A stretch of 64,000 nt of DNA from Sphingobacterium sp. HMA12. GTDB taxonomy: Bacteria > Bacteroidota > Bacteroidia > Sphingobacteriales > Sphingobacteriaceae. Location: contig NZ_BEYR01000003.1 of assembly GCF_002933815.1 (NCBI RefSeq), positions 62,001 to 126,000 on the forward strand, in the 5' to 3' direction. The number at the start of each line of letters is the position of its first letter. The first letter of the stretch is position 1. A model generated the notes under the pieces. The model saw only the letters and a program-made list of their open reading frames with translations, was not told the DNA's origin and did not search any database. The translations under genes were made by a program, and so were the position numbers. Shown one piece after another: positions 27,751 through 37,090 of the stretch.

Positions 27751-28028
27751 TTAATTTCCTGTTTAAATTTTAAAGCAATAATGTGTTGACTAATCGCTGT
27801 TCCGGGAGTTTTATTTTAAAGGTTTGTTTCATTTTAAAGCGTTGTACAGATAGAATAGCTGTCAATTTGTTGTATGTTCGGCTTGGGCAAGCGGACTTTT
27901 AAAAAAATAGGCATCGGAAAATCATAAATAAATAGATATTTTTAAGGCTGAATAATTGCTTACCATTTTGTGTGTCGGCTGAATACCAGCACAGGTTAAT
28001 AAAGAGCAGATAAATAACACTATTTCGA

Positions 28029-28439
28029 ATGAAAAATTTCCTTTTATGTTGCTTCCTTTTTATAGGAATGGGGACACCGTCACAAGGTCAGCATACGGCA
28101 CTCAACAAACAGCAAACGATAGCCTATATCAACAAGCTGTATAAGATGGCTTACCACTACAAAGAAACCAAAATTGATACCGTTACGGTAGACGGGAAAG
28201 TCCTGACTGTGTTTCTGTCGACAGGGCAACATTACCGGAGTGATATTTCTAAGTCGGAACCCCTTATTATCGCAAGAGTAAAGGCCGGCTATCAGATCCG
28301 CTATAAATCGGCGGCGAATACTGAAGAAATCTTATGGGCTATCCAGACCGAAGATGATGCCAAACGTTTGCAAAAGGCCTTACAGCATCTGATCGGGATA
28401 CTAAAAACAGAAAAGAAGACTGATCCTTTTGGAAGCTAA
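28029..28439 (+). CDS. Small secreted protein, unknown function
   Basis: 136 residues with a signal peptide (KNFLLCCFLFIGMGTPSQGQ). The mature part alternates short beta-like segments and ends in a helix (AKRLQKALQHLIGILKTEKK). I do not recognise the family. It stands alone, 278 bases after the vWA gene; that gap shows no clear gene, only AT-rich sequence. A strong hairpin lies 45 bases beyond its stop. Confidence 0.65.
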   Translation: MKNFLLCCFLFIGMGTPSQGQHTALNKQQTIAYINKLYKMAYHYKETKIDTVTVDGKVLTVFLSTGQHYRSDISKSEPLIIARVKAGYQIRYKSAANTEEILWAIQTEDDAKRLQKALQHLIGILKTEKKTDPFGS

Positions 28440-28483
28440 TAGCTGAATAGGTTACCGTTGTTAAATTGATTTTGTGTTCTAAT

Positions 28484-28514
28484 ATGTTCGGCGATACACG
28501 AATTCGCCGAACAT
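28484..28514. terminator. Hairpin between convergent genes
   Basis: A perfect 11-bp stem (ATGTTCGGCGA with TCGCCGAACAT) and a 9-base loop lie between the secreted-protein gene (+) and pstB (-). No clean U-tract follows on either strand, so it may be a 3' stabilising structure rather than a strict intrinsic terminator. Confidence 0.5.
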
Positions 28515-28570
28515 GAGAGAAAGCAGTGGACCTGCACACAGAAGGTGTGTTTCGGAGTTGCTGGGTGGGG

Positions 28571-29317
28571 TTAACCAAAATGTCCACTGATATAATTACG
28601 AGTGGTTTCGTGTTGTGGGTTGTTAAAAATCTGATGTGTATCCCCCTGTTCAATAATCTCACCGAGATACATAAAAACTGTTTTATCAGCCACACGCTGT
28701 GCTTGCTGCATATTATGTGTGACGATGACAATCGTATATTTTTTTTTCAAATGGTGAATAAGTTCCTCAATCTTTAGGGTACTCACCGGATCTAATGCCG
28801 AACAAGGTTCGTCCATTAAAATAATTTCGGGACGCAAGGCTACTGCACGGGCGATGCAGAGTCTTTGCTGCTGTCCACCGGAAAGCCGAGTAGCGGGCTT
28901 TTTGAGATCGTCTTTGACTTCCTCCCAGATATATGCTTCTTCCAATGCCTTTTGCACGGTTGCCTTGTCAGCAAGCAGATTGTTGATCTTGAGACCATAA
29001 GTGATGTTCTCGTAGATACTTTTAGGGAAGGGGTTGGCTTTTTGGAATACCATCCCCACGCGCTTGCGCAGGTCAGTGACCTCTACGTCCTTTTGGTAGA
29101 TCTCGCGGCCATCCAGTTTGATATGGCCCTCGATCCGAGCTTCCGGATAGAGGTCATGCATTCGGTTCAGGCTTCGCAAGAGGGTGCTCTTGCCGCAGCC
29201 GGATGGCCCGATCAATGCCGTAACTTTATTTTCTTCAAATTCGATATTGATATCCTTCAACACCTGTTTGCTCCCAAACCAAAGGTTGAGATGTTCAGCG
29301 ACCAATTTACTTTTCAT
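28571..29317 (-). CDS. pstB: Phosphate ABC transporter ATPase
   Basis: 248 residues. Walker A is GPSGCGKST (about 37-45), the ABC signature LSGGQQQRLCIARAVA (about 143-158) and Walker B IILMDEPCSALDP. The preserved order pstS-C-A-B with PstB's characteristic TLKIEELIHHL identifies phosphate import. Last gene of the operon; phoU, which often follows, is not present here. The start overlaps pstA by 11 bases. Confidence 0.95.
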   Translation of the reverse strand: MKSKLVAEHLNLWFGSKQVLKDINIEFEENKVTALIGPSGCGKSTLLRSLNRMHDLYPEARIEGHIKLDGREIYQKDVEVTDLRKRVGMVFQKANPFPKSIYENITYGLKINNLLADKATVQKALEEAYIWEEVKDDLKKPATRLSGGQQQRLCIARAVALRPEIILMDEPCSALDPVSTLKIEELIHHLKKKYTIVIVTHNMQQAQRVADKTVFMYLGEIIEQGDTHQIFNNPQHETTRNYISGHFG

Positions 29318-30164
29318 TATTTCTAAACTTATACCGAATGTAGAAAGCTGTTAAATTCATAAGGAAGACTACGACGATAAGGACTAAAGCTGTACCGTAA
29401 GCGATGGGTCTGACCTCTTCGATAGACTGATGTTGTGTAGACAGCATATACAGGTGATAGGGCAGTGCCATAAACTCCTGATTAATGTTGCCAAAGGAAT
29501 TGGTGATATAGAATGCCGCGCCTGTAAAGAGAATGGGGGCTGTTTCGCCGGCAGCTCTGGAGAGTGTCAGGACAATTCCCGTCAGTATGCCGGGTAAGGA
29601 CGCGGGAAGCACGACGTCTTTGATTGATTCGAATTTCGTGGCACCCACGGCCAATGCTGCCTCGCGCATGCTCCGGGGAATACGGAGCAGGGCCTCTTCG
29701 GTCGTTGTAATAATATAAGGAAGAGACAAGAGGCCTAAGGTCAGTCCGGCGGATAGAATCGACGTTCCGAAATTCAGCGCCTGGACAAATAAGGCCAGAC
29801 CAAAGAGACCATAGATAATAGATGGGACACCGGATAAATTACGGATAGAGGCACGGATCGTTCGGGTCAGCCAGGTATTTTCTGCATATTCGTTGAGGTA
29901 AATGGCGCAACAGATTCCAAAGGGAATGGAGAAGATAGCCGTAATCAATGTCAGAAATACAGTACCAATAATCGGGGTGAGAATACCACCCTGTGTCATG
30001 CCATTGGTAGGCAGTTTGGAGACAAACTCCCAGGACAGTATCTGGTAGCCTTTGGTAAAGATGTCGTATAGAATCACGCATAAAAAGAAGCAGACTAGTC
30101 CTGTGGAGAGGAGAAGTGTACTCCATTCGACGATCGGTGCCAGTTTTTTGAATTTATGCTGCAT
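29307..30164 (-). CDS. pstA: Phosphate ABC transporter permease PstA
   Basis: 285 residues with six membrane helices. The cytoplasmic EAA-type loop is EAALAVGATKFESIKDVVLPA, and YLNEYAENTW and LSGVPSIIYGLFGL are typical of PstA. I use the ATG at 30164, overlapping pstC by 11 bases; a TTG- or GTG-type start 36 bases upstream adds residues not expected in the family. Confidence 0.94.
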   Translation of the reverse strand: MQHKFKKLAPIVEWSTLLLSTGLVCFFLCVILYDIFTKGYQILSWEFVSKLPTNGMTQGGILTPIIGTVFLTLITAIFSIPFGICCAIYLNEYAENTWLTRTIRASIRNLSGVPSIIYGLFGLALFVQALNFGTSILSAGLTLGLLSLPYIITTTEEALLRIPRSMREAALAVGATKFESIKDVVLPASLPGILTGIVLTLSRAAGETAPILFTGAAFYITNSFGNINQEFMALPYHLYMLSTQHQSIEEVRPIAYGTALVLIVVVFLMNLTAFYIRYKFRNNEK

Positions 30165-31044
30165 GATATTTTCTAAAGCGGTTAATAAAATATTCACCAA
30201 TTAGATTGGCTATCAAAGTCATAAAGAATAAGACAATCGCGATGGCAAACAGCGCATAATAGTGTGTTGTCTGATAAGGGACTTCACCCATTTCAATGGC
30301 GATCGTTGCAGTAATAGTTTTGACCGAATCAAAAAATCCTTTTGGGAAGATCGCGGCATTGCCGGTTGCCATGAGTACGGTCATGGTTTCTCCGATCGCT
30401 CTTCCCAGTCCCAGCATGACTGCTGCAATGATTCCCGGCGCTGCTGCCGGGATCGTGATCTTGCGCAATGTCTGCCAACGGGAGGCGCCAAGACCATAGC
30501 TTGCTTCACGGTAGGTTTGTGGTACCGCATGAATGGCATCTTCAGAAATGGTAATGATGGTCGGCAGGGCCATAATCGCCAATAATATGGCACCATTCAA
30601 CGCATTCAGTCCATTGGGTAAGTTGTTCAGATCTGCTATACCGGGGCCAACGAGCACGATCCCCAAAAAACCGATCACGACGGAAGGGATTGCGGCAAGC
30701 ATCTCTATGGTCGGTTTTAAAACTGTTTTGAGCTTGGGACTCGCATATTCGGAAATAAAAGCTGCTGTCCCTACGCCAAGTGGGATGGCAATCAGCATGG
30801 CGCCCAGCGAAACAATCGAAGTGCTCACAATTAAAGGCAAAATACCGTATGCCGGCTCTGCAGCAGTGGGATTCCATTGGCTTCCAGTAATAAAATCGAG
30901 CGGTGAAACTTCCAGAAAGAAAGCAATGGCATTATAGAGCAACATAAAAAAGATTCCCCCTAGAAGCGCAAGGACCAAATATCCGGTAGACTTGAATATG
31001 ATTTTGGCGATCTTATCGATGGCTATTCGTTTTTTGTACTGCAT
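30154..31044 (-). CDS. pstC: Phosphate ABC transporter permease PstC
   Basis: 296 residues with six helices and the EAA-type loop REASYGLGASRWQTLRKITIPAA. FISEYASPKLKTVLKPTIEMLAAIPSVV-type sequence is characteristic of PstC. It begins 6 bases after the pstS stop, in a single transcript with pstS, pstA and pstB. Confidence 0.94.
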   Translation of the reverse strand: MQYKKRIAIDKIAKIIFKSTGYLVLALLGGIFFMLLYNAIAFFLEVSPLDFITGSQWNPTAAEPAYGILPLIVSTSIVSLGAMLIAIPLGVGTAAFISEYASPKLKTVLKPTIEMLAAIPSVVIGFLGIVLVGPGIADLNNLPNGLNALNGAILLAIMALPTIITISEDAIHAVPQTYREASYGLGASRWQTLRKITIPAAAPGIIAAVMLGLGRAIGETMTVLMATGNAAIFPKGFFDSVKTITATIAIEMGEVPYQTTHYYALFAIAIVLFFMTLIANLIGEYFINRFRKYHAA

Positions 31045-31050
31045 GTTATT

Positions 31051-31911
31051 TTAGTGGATAAGGTAATAACCTGAGTTTTCAATAATCTTCGTTCCCTCCC
31101 CTTTGGTCTCAAATTGGATAAATGACAGGACCTTGTCCCATGATTTTTCGGGAATAAACTGATAGAGGGGCCGTTGGAAAAAGTATAATCTATTTTTTAT
31201 GGCTGCCGGATCTAAGGGCGATATGGCACTGGAATCTCCTCCATTTTTGATTTTCAACACCTTGATTCCTTTGTTGTCCTGAATCTTTTTGGAAATATAA
31301 CCGGCACCGACATAACCGATACCCGACTTGTCAATTTTGATGGCTTCCAGTATCTGTGCATTACCGGTCATTTCCTTTGCTTTTTGGCTATAGGCAATTT
31401 TTAATTTCTTGCGAATAAAAGAATAAGTCCCCGAACTGCTCTGTCTACCATAGATATTGATCGGAACATCCTGTCCGGAAATAGATTTCCAGTTTTCGAT
31501 CTGTCCACTCATGATTTTTGAAAGTGTTTTTAAATCGATTTCCGTGATCGGATTGTCGCTATGAACAACGAAAGCGGTAGCATCTTCGGCAAAAACTACG
31601 GTTTTCAGCCGCATATTTTTCTTTTGAAAGAGTGCCTGTTCTTCTTCGGTAAGCGGGCGTGAGGAGTTTGCAATATCTGCCTGTCCATTCAAAAGTGAAG
31701 TAATACCCAAACCTGAACCGCCGCCTGAAATGGCCATACTGAAGGTTGGATCCGTCTTGTTATATGCTTCGGCAAGATTAACAGCAAGGTTGACCTCGGT
31801 ATCGGAACCTTTCATCTTGATGGTATGGTCATTATTGCCGCAGGAGCATAACAGGATACTGAAACTTAAAAGTACAGTAGAAATAAGACGATTGCAAGTC
31901 ATGTCATTCAT
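31051..31911 (-). CDS. pstS: Phosphate-binding lipoprotein PstS
   Basis: 286 residues, first gene of the pst operon. Lipobox SILLCSCG puts the acylated Cys near residue 24. Phosphate-site segments are IKMKGSDTEVN, SGGGSGLGITSLLNGQADIANSSRPL and YGRQSSSGTYSF. It captures phosphate for the PstCAB importer. Pho-type regulation is expected from the family, but I could not identify a Pho-box in the 220-base upstream gap. Confidence 0.92.
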   Translation of the reverse strand: MNDMTCNRLISTVLLSFSILLCSCGNNDHTIKMKGSDTEVNLAVNLAEAYNKTDPTFSMAISGGGSGLGITSLLNGQADIANSSRPLTEEEQALFQKKNMRLKTVVFAEDATAFVVHSDNPITEIDLKTLSKIMSGQIENWKSISGQDVPINIYGRQSSSGTYSFIRKKLKIAYSQKAKEMTGNAQILEAIKIDKSGIGYVGAGYISKKIQDNKGIKVLKIKNGGDSSAISPLDPAAIKNRLYFFQRPLYQFIPEKSWDKVLSFIQFETKGEGTKIIENSGYYLIH

Positions 31912-32133
31912 TCTTACTAAGTTAAACAGAAGAAGAATGATTTTGTGTTAGCGTTATGTTATCTTATTGTGAAGTCATATTTTGTAAATATATTTTTTGA
32001 GCGATGTATTCGCCAGATTTTTAGTTAATTTAGTTAGAGACGATCAGAGGATGTTTTTGTGATGGCATGATCAACAATAAACTAAAGGAGGGGAATAATT
32101 TATCCTTCCGAGGCGGTATTTGTGACATAAAAA

Positions 32134-33453
32134 ATGGATAACAAATTTCTAATTGACGAACAGACGAAGAAAGACCTGCAGCTCAGCAGTACATTGGGAC
32201 GTAGTGTTTTTGATTTCTTTAACAATACAACGACCGAAGGGGGAGATCGGGCACTGCAGTGTTTTTTTTTATCCCCAACCACTAATTTGACTTTGATCGC
32301 CGCAAGGCATAAAAAGATAAAGCGTTTGTTGCCATTCGTTGATCATTCTTTTTATTTTGATAGATCCATACTGTTGGACCTGGAAAGGTTTTTAGTGGCA
32401 ACAGCAAACACCAAATCTTCACTCTATCTGTTAAATGTATTTAGAGTAAGTTCTTCAACCTATTTTTATACCAAGCGATCGATGATCGAAATCGTTGATG
32501 TGCTGTTAAAATTTCATCGCTTTCTAGCGGAGGTAATTACTGTCAACGGTGACTGGGATATCGCTGAATATTTCGACAAATCCCGATATTGTCTGCAAAG
32601 AATATTGAAAACCGAAAATTTTCACCGTGCTAAACTCCATGTTACTCATTTTAACTTTGATTTTTATCATCATATCATTCGCTGTGAGCTATTGAATGAA
32701 CTTAAATCCATCTTAGGCTTTTTGTACGAAATGGATGCATATTTGGCGATAGCGAAATCTTTCAAGGATAAAACCCATTGTTTTCCTGTTTTTTCAAAAA
32801 AGGGAGAAACAGGAAAACTGCGTATTGAGGCACTATATCATCTTTTTCACCAAAAACCCGTATCCAATGATATTTTAATGGCTCGCTCAGAGCAGGTGTG
32901 GTTTCTAACAGGGGCTAATATGGCAGGTAAATCCTCTTTAATAAAGTCGATAGCGATCGCTGTTTATTTAGCCCATATCGGTTTTCCTGTGCCTGCCTTA
33001 ACCATGGAAACGGATGTACTGGACGGCTTATTCACTTCAATTAATATAAACGATAACATAGACCTCGGATACAGTCATTTTTATAATGAAGGTATTCGGC
33101 TCAAAGAAATAGCTGATCAGTTACAGCCCCAATCAAATGCCTTGATCATCTTGGATGAACTGTTTAAAGGTACGAATAACGATGATGCCTCCCAGGCAAT
33201 CTTTGAAGTGATGAAATTCTTTACAGAAATTGATGGCCCATTCGCCATTGTGTCTTCCCATATTGCGGAACTGGCTGAAAAACTAAAAAAGCTGGACAAT
33301 ATCCAATTTAAAAAATTGACTATTGAGAAGGATAAAGAAGGTTTACCTTTTTTTACCTATAAAATTAGCGAAGGTGTTGCTTATGAACGACTCGGAATGT
33401 GGTTGTTGAACAAAAGTGGCGTATTCGCTTCTTTTCAAGAATTACTGAAATAA
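32134..33453 (+). CDS. MutS-like ATPase lacking the mismatch-recognition domain
   Basis: 439 residues. The C-terminal MutS ATPase is clear: Walker A LTGANMAGKSSLIKS (about 259-270), Walker B ALIILDELFKGTNNDDA (336-352) and the following helix with VSSHIAELAEKLKK. The N-terminal 250 residues correspond to MutS core/lever helices, but domain I (mismatch reading) and a Smr nuclease are absent. This places it in the short MutS-related group common in Bacteroidota, of unproven function. A strong AAAGGAGG sequence lies about 45 bases before the ATG, too far to be its ribosome site. It is monocistronic. Confidence 0.85.
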   Translation: MDNKFLIDEQTKKDLQLSSTLGRSVFDFFNNTTTEGGDRALQCFFLSPTTNLTLIAARHKKIKRLLPFVDHSFYFDRSILLDLERFLVATANTKSSLYLLNVFRVSSSTYFYTKRSMIEIVDVLLKFHRFLAEVITVNGDWDIAEYFDKSRYCLQRILKTENFHRAKLHVTHFNFDFYHHIIRCELLNELKSILGFLYEMDAYLAIAKSFKDKTHCFPVFSKKGETGKLRIEALYHLFHQKPVSNDILMARSEQVWFLTGANMAGKSSLIKSIAIAVYLAHIGFPVPALTMETDVLDGLFTSININDNIDLGYSHFYNEGIRLKEIADQLQPQSNALIILDELFKGTNNDDASQAIFEVMKFFTEIDGPFAIVSSHIAELAEKLKKLDNIQFKKLTIEKDKEGLPFFTYKISEGVAYERLGMWLLNKSGVFASFQELLK

Positions 33454-33504
33454 TCTTTGCCTGATGTCTTCTTGGTTTGATAAATAAGGTGTACTGTTTT
33501 TAAA

Positions 33505-34148
33505 TCATTCTATTGTTATTATACCCAGGTAATTGCTGTTCATGCTGCGATTGCTCCCATCTGTTGCCGTAAAACCAAGATAGAGGTGGAAGATAGGCTG
33601 TTAGTGCCTTTAGGCAGGTTCATAAATTGGGAACGATCTTCGATGCTATTTCCCAATAGCAGTCCCATAGCTTAATTTCAGGTAATAGGAGCATAATGGT
33701 TCTAAAGTGGATTAACTAATGGTTTAATGGTTCTGCAATTCCTTGGTCAGTTTGAGTTTCCATTTGATTTCGAGCTTGCCGATGATGATCTCAGTAGATG
33801 TGGAAATGATCATAGCTTCCAGTCCTCTACTGATCGCGAATTTTTCGTAATTGATAGCAGGGCTATTTGCATCCTGCAGGACAGCATGTTCAAGATGATA
33901 GGAAATTGCGGCATTAAATGCCGTCATGTTTTCTTCATAATGCTAATGGAAATAATTCGTGAATTTGCTCAGAAAAGTTTGTGTAAAGCCAAATTTACTT
34001 CTGTTTTTTTCTCACTGTCTGATAGTTTTCTTTTTTTATTGCCTTTCGGAAGTGAACGTACATAAATGATATCCTTTTATTTACAAAATACAATAGCGCC
34101 AATCTTTCCGGAAGGCGCACCGTTTGCACCATTATTTACTCGTGCCAT
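33505..34148 (-). pseudogene. Decayed DUF6266 family gene
   Basis: Full-length relic of a roughly 210-codon gene. From an ATG at 34148 it reads MARVNNGANGAPSGKIGAIV, then a TAA replaces a codon after FCK, followed by DIIYVRSLPKGNKK; this is the DUF6266 opening (GxxGxxSGKxGxxV...RSLP). A second stop follows LALHKLF. A frameshift near 33928 restores MTAFNAAISYHLEHAV, the central DUF6266 motif, in another frame (33724-33927). Further lesions follow. The C-terminal motif IFHLYLGFTATDGSNRSMNS reappears with its natural stop at 33505. DUF6266 proteins are of unknown function and frequent in Sphingobacteriaceae. Confidence 0.75.
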
Positions 34149-34406
34149 AAGTTTATTTATAATTGGTATGATTCTTCTAACAGACAAGGAGGAAAAGTTT
34201 GCGTTAACTACTATATTGATTGTAATTAGTTGATACAAAATAGGGGTATAATATGGAGATTATACGTATTCATCCGAATGAGGTCCGTGGCAAGTCCCTA
34301 TAAGGTTCCTGTTATACGAGCCTGAATTTACCAGTTGGGTACTGATTGAAGAGGAGTTATGCTTATCTACATTGTTATGGAAGAATGTGGAGTAACTGCA
34401 AAAAAA

Positions 34407-34425
34407 AACAGGCTAAATGCCTGTT
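34407..34425 (-). terminator. Intrinsic terminator after the LOR-like gene
   Basis: Stem AACAGGC/GCCTGTT with a 5-base loop. On the minus strand it is followed by eight T residues, a canonical intrinsic terminator 40 bases after the stop of the gene at 34465-34959. Confidence 0.8.
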
Positions 34426-34464
34426 TTAATTACATAATGTCCTGTTGTATATCGCTGGTGTCAA

Positions 34465-34959
34465 TTAAAATAAGAGTATCACGAAGACTGGAACCAATGC
34501 GACCATGGAATACATGATGGCTGTCCTTTTTTGGAGATATAGACTGATCGATAACAAGAGTTCATTATTGTCGACGCTTTCTATGGTTCCGCAATTTCCC
34601 ATTGCGGAAGGATTTACTTCGGCAATTTGTCCTTGTTCGTTTTCGATTTTCCAGGTCGACATCCACATATTTCGTGGACTCCATTTATATTTTCGGTCAA
34701 TAAGGCTTATGGTTGCCCCGCCTGTCCAGTTATTGTATTCGATATCACCTATTAATTCGCCATATTTATTGCGTATTTCTGTATATGGATTAAATAAGCC
34801 TTTATTTTTAAAACTATATTGATCCGAACGGATCGAGACATTCGCATCCAGTGTCCAGTCATTGGATTCCAGGGATCCAATCATCGTATCCTCGTTATAC
34901 AAATTTGATTTATTTCCCAATAAATTGTTTTTCCAACTATAAATAGATCGCTTTTCCAT
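34465..34959 (-). CDS. LOR/tubby-like beta protein with C-terminal TM helix (unknown function)
   Basis: 164 residues. The first 130 are beta-rich with repeated aromatic and Asn patterns (IGSLESNDWTLDANVSIRSD, MWMSTWKIENEQGQIAEV), resembling the LURP-one/tubby-like fold. The last 20 (TAIMYSMVALVPVFVILLF) form a membrane anchor, so the domain faces the cytoplasm if the N-terminus has no signal, as appears. Assignment to that fold is by pattern only. It has its own terminator and is divergent from the desaturase gene. Confidence 0.6.
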   Translation of the reverse strand: MEKRSIYSWKNNLLGNKSNLYNEDTMIGSLESNDWTLDANVSIRSDQYSFKNKGLFNPYTEIRNKYGELIGDIEYNNWTGGATISLIDRKYKWSPRNMWMSTWKIENEQGQIAEVNPSAMGNCGTIESVDNNELLLSISLYLQKRTAIMYSMVALVPVFVILLF

Positions 34960-35108
34960 AATTGTATAGTTTAATATGTTTATTTTTTAAATTAGTATAA
35001 GGTTGGTACGTTATGTTACATATATTTCGAAAAAAATGGAATAATTATTTTTTGTCTATTATTTCTTGTAACAGAAAGGTTAACAGGTATGTCTATTAAA
35101 AAAATCTG

Positions 35109-35116
35109 TACTTTTG
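35109..35116 (+). promoter_or_regulatory. -7 element upstream of the desaturase gene
   Basis: TACTTTTG matches TAnnTTTG. If used, transcription would start at about 35122, after the first possible TTG (35118), which favours the second TTG at 35136 as translation start. Confidence 0.35.
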
Positions 35117-35117
35117 T

Positions 35118-36182
35118 TTGCAAAATCACATTACATTGACACATCAAGAAAAGTCTAGTCAGATTAGAAAGGAGATTAATCTTTCTTATCAACAGCTTAA
35201 AGGGGCTTATCCCATATTGCAACGTCAGAATAGCATTGGGCTGGTTATCTTTTTAATCGCCATTATTGCCATTGTTACGGTATCAATAGGCTGGTATAAA
35301 GCGATTATACCGACTTGGGTTATGATTGTTGCGAATGCTTTTTTTATGGGCGTGCTGCATGAGATTGAGCATGATCTTATTCATTGGCTCTATTTTAAGA
35401 AACAGAAGACGATACATCATGGTATGCTTTTCATCGTTTGGATCTTAAGGCCTTTAACGGTCAATCCCTGGATACGGCGCACGCTGCATCACCATCATCA
35501 TAAATTTTCAGGGACATTACATGATGTGGAGGAGCGTAGTGTGACCAATGGGGAGCGTTGGACGATCAAGCGCCTGGTGACAACACCGGATGTAGTCTTG
35601 GGTGGTCTACTGCGCTTGCATCGTATGTTTAGTGATATGGACCGGGAGGTCGAGAATGGGAACCTCAAAATTGAAACTTCATCAAAATTGAAACGGATCA
35701 TGTTTCTGAGCATTGTGCCGGTGACTATTTTTGCACATCTAGTTTTGTATTTCTTTTTTGCCGATCTACTATTGCATTGGTTAAATGGATATTATGTTTT
35801 GGGGTTGAGTTTTCCACAAGATGTGGATAATATGTTGATAAGTCTAAATGTAGTTATCTATACCATTCTCCTGCCTAATTTATTGCGCCAGTTTTGTTTG
35901 CATTTTATCACCTCAAATATGCATTATTTTGGTGATGTGGAGGAGGGGAATGTGATTGAGCAGACGCAGGTGCTCAATATCTGGTGGACCTACCCGATGC
36001 AGCTGTTCTGTTTCTTTTTTGGCTGGACACACAGCATTCATCATTTTGTCGTCAATGAAACTTTCTATGTACGCCATATCGGGCGTAAGAAAGCGCAGGA
36101 AGTGTTACGGAAGTACGGTGTTCGATTTAATGATCTGGGCACTTTCAAAAGGGCTAACCGTTTTCGGGAGGTTTCGAAATAG
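35118..36182 (+). CDS. Fatty acid desaturase
   Basis: About 354 residues, an integral-membrane diiron desaturase. Three histidine boxes are present: HEIEHDLIH (about 84-92), RTLHHHHHKFSG (about 121-132) and HSIHHFV (about 300-306). The family inserts double bonds into acyl chains or related lipids. The first in-frame ATG lies well inside the conserved part, so translation must begin at a non-ATG codon, TTG at 35118 or 35136. Its 3' end overlaps the convergent XRE gene by 29 bases. The substrate is unknown. Confidence 0.85.
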   Translation: MQNHITLTHQEKSSQIRKEINLSYQQLKGAYPILQRQNSIGLVIFLIAIIAIVTVSIGWYKAIIPTWVMIVANAFFMGVLHEIEHDLIHWLYFKKQKTIHHGMLFIVWILRPLTVNPWIRRTLHHHHHKFSGTLHDVEERSVTNGERWTIKRLVTTPDVVLGGLLRLHRMFSDMDREVENGNLKIETSSKLKRIMFLSIVPVTIFAHLVLYFFFADLLLHWLNGYYVLGLSFPQDVDNMLISLNVVIYTILLPNLLRQFCLHFITSNMHYFGDVEEGNVIEQTQVLNIWWTYPMQLFCFFFGWTHSIHHFVVNETFYVRHIGRKKAQEVLRKYGVRFNDLGTFKRANRFREVSK

Positions 36183-36657
36183 TACTGCTTTTTTTTCGAT
36201 ATTCCTTAAAATTACCTCTTTGTTCAAATTCCAGTGCTCCCTCTTCGCAGTAAACGGAAAGATGTACGGAGAATTTGTTGCTTTGGCTTTTATCCACGCC
36301 CAATTCATCGAGTACCTCTGCTACGCGCTTAAACGTATTAAAGAAATCGGAATGATAGACCAGATTGTCGAGCTTTTTGCTAAGGGCAATTCTTTCCTGT
36401 ACATCTGGCGATAGGGAATAAGGAGACTTGAATTCGATATCTTTTTCAAAGAAAGTTTTGGGCTGGATCTGGAGACTTTGACATAATACTAAAAAGTTGG
36501 TTAGGGTAAGGTCTTTTCCCTTTTCTATTCCGTTAAGTGTGCCTGTTGAAATCCCTGTCAGGTTTGACACATCCCGTAAAGAATAATAAAGCTCATGCCG
36601 TTTTGCGCGAAACCGTAACCCTATAATCTGAAGTTTTTCTCTATCGTTATCCGTCAT
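36154..36657 (-). CDS. XRE-family helix-turn-helix regulator
   Basis: 167 residues. The HTH_3 domain spans about 11-65 (LRDVSNLTGISTGTLNGIEK as the DNA-reading part). The C-terminal 100 residues show no known sensor. The gene converges on the desaturase with a 29-base overlap, so each may affect the other's transcript. Two palindromic boxes in its promoter region suggest autoregulation. Confidence 0.85.
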   Translation of the reverse strand: MTDNDREKLQIIGLRFRAKRHELYYSLRDVSNLTGISTGTLNGIEKGKDLTLTNFLVLCQSLQIQPKTFFEKDIEFKSPYSLSPDVQERIALSKKLDNLVYHSDFFNTFKRVAEVLDELGVDKSQSNKFSVHLSVYCEEGALEFEQRGNFKEYRKKSSTISKPPENG

Positions 36658-36677
36658 ACAACGAATTGAATGATAAT

Positions 36678-36724
36678 TTGCGCAATAATATTGTTAAAAT
36701 TTTGTTTAAAAATTTGCAAATATA
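36678..36724 (-). promoter_or_regulatory. XRE promoter region with two similar palindromic boxes
   Basis: Plus-strand AATTTGCGCAATA (core TTGCGCAA at 36678-36685) and AATTTGCAAATA (core ATTTGCAAAT at 36712-36721) share the AATTTGC...AATA pattern and are both palindromic. The second overlaps a minus-strand TATATTTG (36717-36724), a full -7 match. This fits an XRE operator overlapping its own promoter. No -33 element is obvious. Confidence 0.35.
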
Positions 36725-36975
36725 ACTTTATTCTTTATATTCGTTGTAATATGATGTTTAGACAATATTTCGCGTTATCAATTATTGATTATGTATATTT
36801 ATTAATTTTGAGATTTTAAATTTATTTTAATTATAAATATCTGTTCTTTTTTTGATATGTTGTTAAAGTGATATTTTCTTATTGTCAATCCATTTAAAAA
36901 ATGAAAAATTTCCCTATATCTGTTGTTCCGGGGCTAAGCTGGAACATACCAATGAAAAACAATAGAAATAAGTCG

Positions 36976-37031
36976 ACTTGCCCAGCTCCGGTATTCCCTA
37001 GAATCCGTATTTCTCCGAAGCTGGGGTAAGT
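36976..37031. repeat. Inverted-repeat element 1 (REP-like), paired with element 2
   Basis: Left arm ACTTGCCCAGCTCCGG (36976-36991) and right arm CCGAAGCTGGGGTAAGT (37015-37031) pair with few mismatches around a loop containing CTAGAATCCGTAT. It lies in the 540-base gene-free gap 36658-37196. The rest of that gap is AT-rich, and I see no gene in it. Confidence 0.6.
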
Positions 37032-37090
37032 TGCACAAGATTATAGATGTAAGAATTTAGCGCGCAAGTGGCTAAGCAAATTAGATAGGC

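Noticed and set aside
33727..34065. 112-codon plus-strand frame
   Set aside because: It is antisense to the DUF6266 pseudogene, whose minus-strand frames show clear family motifs; the plus frame has none.
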